Shown here piece after piece: positions 9,001-10,587 of a stretch of DNA of 10,587 nt. This stretch comes from Ruminococcus sp. UBA7477 (lineage in GTDB: Bacteria; Bacillota; Clostridia; Oscillospirales; Ruminococcaceae). The translations under genes were made by a program, and so were the position numbers. The stretch is taken from the NCBI GenBank assembly GCA_002479715.1, contig DLOT01000015.1, forward strand, positions 3,250-13,836, given 5' to 3'. Below the pieces are notes generated by a model, which was given only the letters and a program-made list of their open reading frames with translations, did not search any database and was not told the origin of the DNA. Each line of letters opens with the position of its first letter. The stretch's first letter is position 1.

Positions 9001-9723
9001 TGGATTTCCAAATTTGGTGATAAGGCGACTGATGAAATTGACGCAAATGGGCATTTGATTCACGGCGGTTGGGCTGGAAGTTCCCTGTGGAAATATGATG
9101 GTATTCGTTGTGGAGATGAATGGAAGCCTGCTTCTTTTGCGCCAGACACGGATAACATCATCCCGATCTGCGATGACGAATACTTTAGCGATGACATCGT
9201 TGGGCGCTTCGTGAATTTTGTCGAAACCGTTTTCGGCAAAGAAACCTTGCAGGAGAACTTGAAGTTCATCGCCGATGCGCTCGGCGGGAAAGGGTCGCCG
9301 AAGGCGGTCATTCGGAATTATTTCCTGAACGATTTCTATGCCGATCATCTGAAAGTGTATCAGAAACGCCCGATCTACTGGCTCTTTGACAGCGGCAAAA
9401 AGAACGGGTTCAAGGCGCTCATCTATATGCACCGTTATCAGCCGGACACTATTGCTCGGATGAGAACCGACTATGTGCATGAGCAACAGGCTCGTTATCG
9501 TACCGCCATAGAGGACTTGGAACGCCGCATCGCTGCCGCTGATACGGCAGAGAGGGTCAGACTGAGCAAACAGCTATCCAAGCTGAAAGATCAGGATGTC
9601 GAACTTCGGGGCTACGAGGAAAAAATCCACCACCTCGCAGACCAGATGATTCGCATTGACCTTGACGATGGCGTGAAGCACAACTACGAGATTTTCAAAG
9701 ATGTCCTTGCAAAGATAAAGTAA
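6004..9723 (+). CDS. pglX: BREX adenine-specific DNA methyltransferase PglX
   Basis: This 1239-residue protein is the BREX type 1 N6-adenine methyltransferase, of typical length. It transfers a methyl group from S-adenosylmethionine to an adenine in a short non-palindromic site and is also required for defence. In order: an N-terminal helical domain with AYTWFNRFAALRFMEVN; the conserved TQLFTPDWIVRYMVEN (242-257); SAM motif I, DPCMGSGH (327-334); the acidic motif GLDID (368-372); and catalytic motif IV, NPPY (518-521). A target-recognition region follows with GSQHKTADNDRFLRYWWEI and KGGEYRKWYGN (726-736), then LNPTITLQVKDVKNTPI. A coiled-coil C-terminal stretch (about 1160-1239) ends the protein. 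All catalytic motifs look intact. The ATG at 6004 has AAGGAG at 5991-5996, overlapping the brxC stop, with a 7-base gap. Bases about 7,560-8,580 are markedly A+T-rich compared with both sides. Confidence 0.96.
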   Translation: MEKNAIKKFAVWAREELIKRCSTKAEEYGITQDSVADVGAVSINGKLLTEAQIKQRKALIEKIKKDGYEQAIEEVAYTWFNRFAALRFMEVNEVLPSRVRVFTDKDGAFHPQILAEALSMDLRGLDKEKVISLIEDNKTEELYKYLLITQCNDLSYILPGLFQRIDDYTELLFPDNLLRKDSVIDRMVRQGQSDSIPEADWKDQVQIIGWLYQYYNSVPKDIVFANLKKNIKVGKEDIPAATQLFTPDWIVRYMVENSLGRTVINNLTYDIWADDEKAKIDRLKSEWRYYLDEAKQDEEVETELRMLEHHKYGSGDTQPFVDSTLFDPCMGSGHVLVYAFDVFMQIYRVQGWSDRDAVRRIIEKNLFGLDIDERAAQLAYFAVMMKACQYDKRFLTRKDAEGNPNLPQPNIYAIPESGYFDKEGKRKATIDPVAIEFFIDGRSEIKANLEKLLEQMFNAKEYGSALQIEDVDFDILYTRYDETIDEITLYRQALDAELLPLLRVAEMLSQQYDCVVTNPPYMGSGNMESNLADFLKRIYPDSKSDLSTVFMEKALSLCKIDGYMAMINIPVWMFLSSYEKLREKIISQNTFISMVHPGRGIFGSDFGTTTFVITKRHIENYIGQFRRLFDKQGEVESIEQRESQFFEGRGKFTAKQSNFLKIPGFPIAYWIGDNARHAFQSGISIDEISDFTGSQHKTADNDRFLRYWWEIDCQSIKKQDWIFYIKGGEYRKWYGNIDLVVDWRETAKHFYINNPTSNMIKEKYWFSEGITYTSLTSSANGFRYLPPIGVFDIKGPSIVNVEHLEYCLGFFNTKVAMFYLKLLNPTITLQVKDVKNTPIIIDEQKESQIEENVQQNISLSREDWDSFETSWDFQSHPLAPMTFERKEQLEAGMNTEERKKAVTLLSERFKRWERDCNDRFAELKANEEELNRIFIDIYGLKDELTPEVEDKDVTVRKADLQRDIRSFISYAVGCMFGRYSIDKPGLIYAGGDFDTKYCRWISKFGDKATDEIDANGHLIHGGWAGSSLWKYDGIRCGDEWKPASFAPDTDNIIPICDDEYFSDDIVGRFVNFVETVFGKETLQENLKFIADALGGKGSPKAVIRNYFLNDFYADHLKVYQKRPIYWLFDSGKKNGFKALIYMHRYQPDTIARMRTDYVHEQQARYRTAIEDLERRIAAADTAERVRLSKQLSKLKDQDVELRGYEEKIHHLADQMIRIDLDDGVKHNYEIFKDVLAKIK
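7560..8580 (+). other. A+T-rich segment of pglX covering the target-recognition region
   Basis: Five 60-base blocks counted by hand at 7681, 7741, 8161, 8221 and 8281 have 32-37% G+C. Flanking blocks at 6601 and 9241 have 50-60%, and one at 9301 has 40%. The segment begins right after the catalytic NPPY motif and ends near the start of the conserved C-terminal domain, so it coincides with the part that reads the DNA target. Codon choice also shifts towards A/T-ending codons. The reading frame is uninterrupted. Replacement of the recognition domain by recombination with another pglX would explain this, but relaxed codon bias in a fast-evolving domain would too. Confidence 0.5.
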
Positions 9724-9738
9724 AGGAGAATTGTAATA

Positions 9739-10041
9739 ATGGCATCGAAAGACAAACTTAAAATCATGCTTAGCTTCATGAGGGAACTCAATGATGGCAA
9801 TATAGCAAAGCCAGAGGATTATGACATCGAAAAGAACGAGTTTTATGACATCATTGATGCCTGCCAAGATGAAGGTTTAATTAAAGGGGTTAAATTCAGT
9901 CGAGGCGGACATGGCGTTATCATTGCTTATTTAGAAAATGCAAAATTAACAGTTAAGGGTATGGAATATCTCCATGAGAACACTAAAGCGATGCAAACAT
10001 ATAAGGGTCTGAAAGAAATCAGAGAGTGGTTGCCGTGGTAA
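9739..10041 (+). CDS. YjcQ-family small protein inserted between pglX and pglZ
   Basis: This 100-residue protein resembles the YjcQ family (named after Bacillus subtilis YjcQ), which is common in Firmicutes prophages and mobile DNA. Recognisable parts are the N-terminal KDKLKIMLSFMRELNDGN (4-21), a DYDIEKNEFYDIIDACQDEGLIKGV helical unit (27-51), the strand pair ending AYLENAKLTVKGMEYLHEN (63-81), and the family's C-terminal TYKGLKEIREWL (87-98). The arrangement of helices, then a beta hairpin, then helices suggests a winged-helix fold, so DNA or protein binding is plausible. No enzyme motif is present, and the family's function is unknown. The ATG at 9739 has AGGAG at 9724-9728, directly after the pglX stop, with a 10-base gap. 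It lies in the operon exactly where type 1 BREX normally passes from pglX to pglZ, so it is likely co-expressed and may be an accessory subunit or regulator. Confidence 0.82.
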   Translation: MASKDKLKIMLSFMRELNDGNIAKPEDYDIEKNEFYDIIDACQDEGLIKGVKFSRGGHGVIIAYLENAKLTVKGMEYLHENTKAMQTYKGLKEIREWLPW

Positions 10042-10072
10042 TCCTTACTTTTGAATAATCGGAGGTGCCGAG

Positions 10073-10587
10073 ATGGATACAGAAAAGGTTGTTCAGGATT
10101 TGAACCGACGCTTTGAAGCTCCCTTGCCGGAGTTCTATAAGCGGCGAATCATCTTTTGGTATGACGAGGATAAAGAATTTGAGGATCGCATTGACGAGAT
10201 CGAGCTTGCCAATGCAAAAATCGTAAAGCTCACCGGCTCTAATTCCTTTGCCGTCAAGAAGCTGCTCGCCGAGGATGATACGACAAGCAACTATGTTGTT
10301 TACCGCCCGTTCGGGTATGAGAAGGACGATGATAACTGGCTGCTGAATGTCGAGCTTTACAGCGAGGAATTTCGTTCCGATCTGCTTTCCTTGTGGATGG
10401 ACGAGATGCACATTCCATCTACCACTTCCCTCCGCAAAACGGTAAAAGGCTATCGGAAGTATTTCAACGCAAAGGAACGCCGAGCAAAGGTTGCTTCACT
10501 TGCCGAAAAGAAAGCAGTCACCACGCCTTCTGCCTTACATCTGACCGTAATGGCAGCTCTCTGCGGCTGCGATGCGACGCCGGGAGT
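10073..10587 (+). CDS. pglZ: BREX PglZ, type A (N-terminal part, cut by the window end)
   Basis: An open frame runs from the ATG at 10073 to the window end, giving 171 codons with no stop. It has GGAGG at 10061-10065 and a 7-base gap. The N-terminus VVQDLNRRFEAPLPEFYKRR, then IIFWYDEDKEFEDRIDEIEL and KLTGSNSFAVKKLL, is characteristic of the type A PglZ of BREX-1. So are NYVVYRPF and WLLNVELYSEEFRSDLLSLWM further on. In full-length members (roughly 800-900 residues) the alkaline-phosphatase-superfamily core with the metal site lies downstream, so its integrity cannot be judged here. PglZ is a core BREX protein required for methylation and defence. A 31-base gap separates it from the YjcQ-like gene, and unlike the preceding junctions its ribosome-binding site is not fused to the upstream stop codon. 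Confidence 0.93.
   Translation, partial: MDTEKVVQDLNRRFEAPLPEFYKRRIIFWYDEDKEFEDRIDEIELANAKIVKLTGSNSFAVKKLLAEDDTTSNYVVYRPFGYEKDDDNWLLNVELYSEEFRSDLLSLWMDEMHIPSTTSLRKTVKGYRKYFNAKERRAKVASLAEKKAVTTPSALHLTVMAALCGCDATPG

Noticed and set aside
8467..9486. Long minus-strand open frame of 339 codons opposite pglX, with others at 6514-7404 and 2855-3688
   Set aside because: They lie fully opposite strongly recognised brxC and pglX coding sequence, have no ribosome-binding sites in context, and their translations show no family resemblance. They are shadows of the real genes.
1..10587. CRISPR arrays, tRNA or rRNA genes, insertion sequences, attachment sites
   Set aside because: I saw no regularly spaced repeats, no cloverleaf-like or rRNA sequence, no transposase or integrase coding sequence and no flanking direct repeats. 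The window is almost fully coding for the listed genes, with no gene-free stretch above 300 bases.

Overview
The window holds the first five-sixths of a type 1 BREX (bacteriophage exclusion) locus, read left to right on the + strand and cut off by the right edge inside pglZ. The host is most likely a Firmicute, and a Clostridia-like gut bacterium would fit. The reasons are near-consensus GGAGG ribosome-binding sites before almost every gene, a TG-extended TATAAT promoter, use of TTG and GTG starts, and a mid-40s percent G+C estimated by eye from sampled blocks. Nothing in the window fixes the species.

Layout. Bases 1-117 hold a strong promoter with a perfect 6+6 inverted repeat just upstream. 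A 71-residue Cro/C1-type (XRE) regulator follows at 118-333, then a 260-residue NYN-domain protein with a winged-helix-like tail at 398-1180, started by TTG. A 75-base gap with a small palindrome leads into the core genes: brxA (1256-1873), brxB (1886-2443), brxC (2456-5992), pglX (6004-9723), a YjcQ-family small protein (9739-10041), and the first 171 codons of pglZ (10073 to the window end). No brxL is visible; in type 1 BREX it normally follows pglZ, outside this window.

How the genes work together. From established knowledge of BREX, PglX is the adenine methyltransferase that marks host DNA at a non-palindromic site, BrxC is a large P-loop ATPase, PglZ is an alkaline-phosphatase-superfamily protein, and BrxA and BrxB are small core partners. 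Together they methylate self DNA and stop replication of unmodified phage. The junctions brxA/brxB, brxB/brxC and brxC/pglX have the stop codon directly joined to the next Shine-Dalgarno (TAA then GGAG), and the pglX/yjcQ junction is nearly the same. This points to one tightly coupled transcript.

What departs from the textbook cluster is the XRE + NYN pair at the front and the YjcQ-family gene lodged between pglX and pglZ. The middle of pglX, which contains the target-recognition region, is clearly more A+T-rich than its flanks, as expected if specificity has been exchanged by recombination. The BREX system itself is known; these accessory genes and their link to it are the less-described part.
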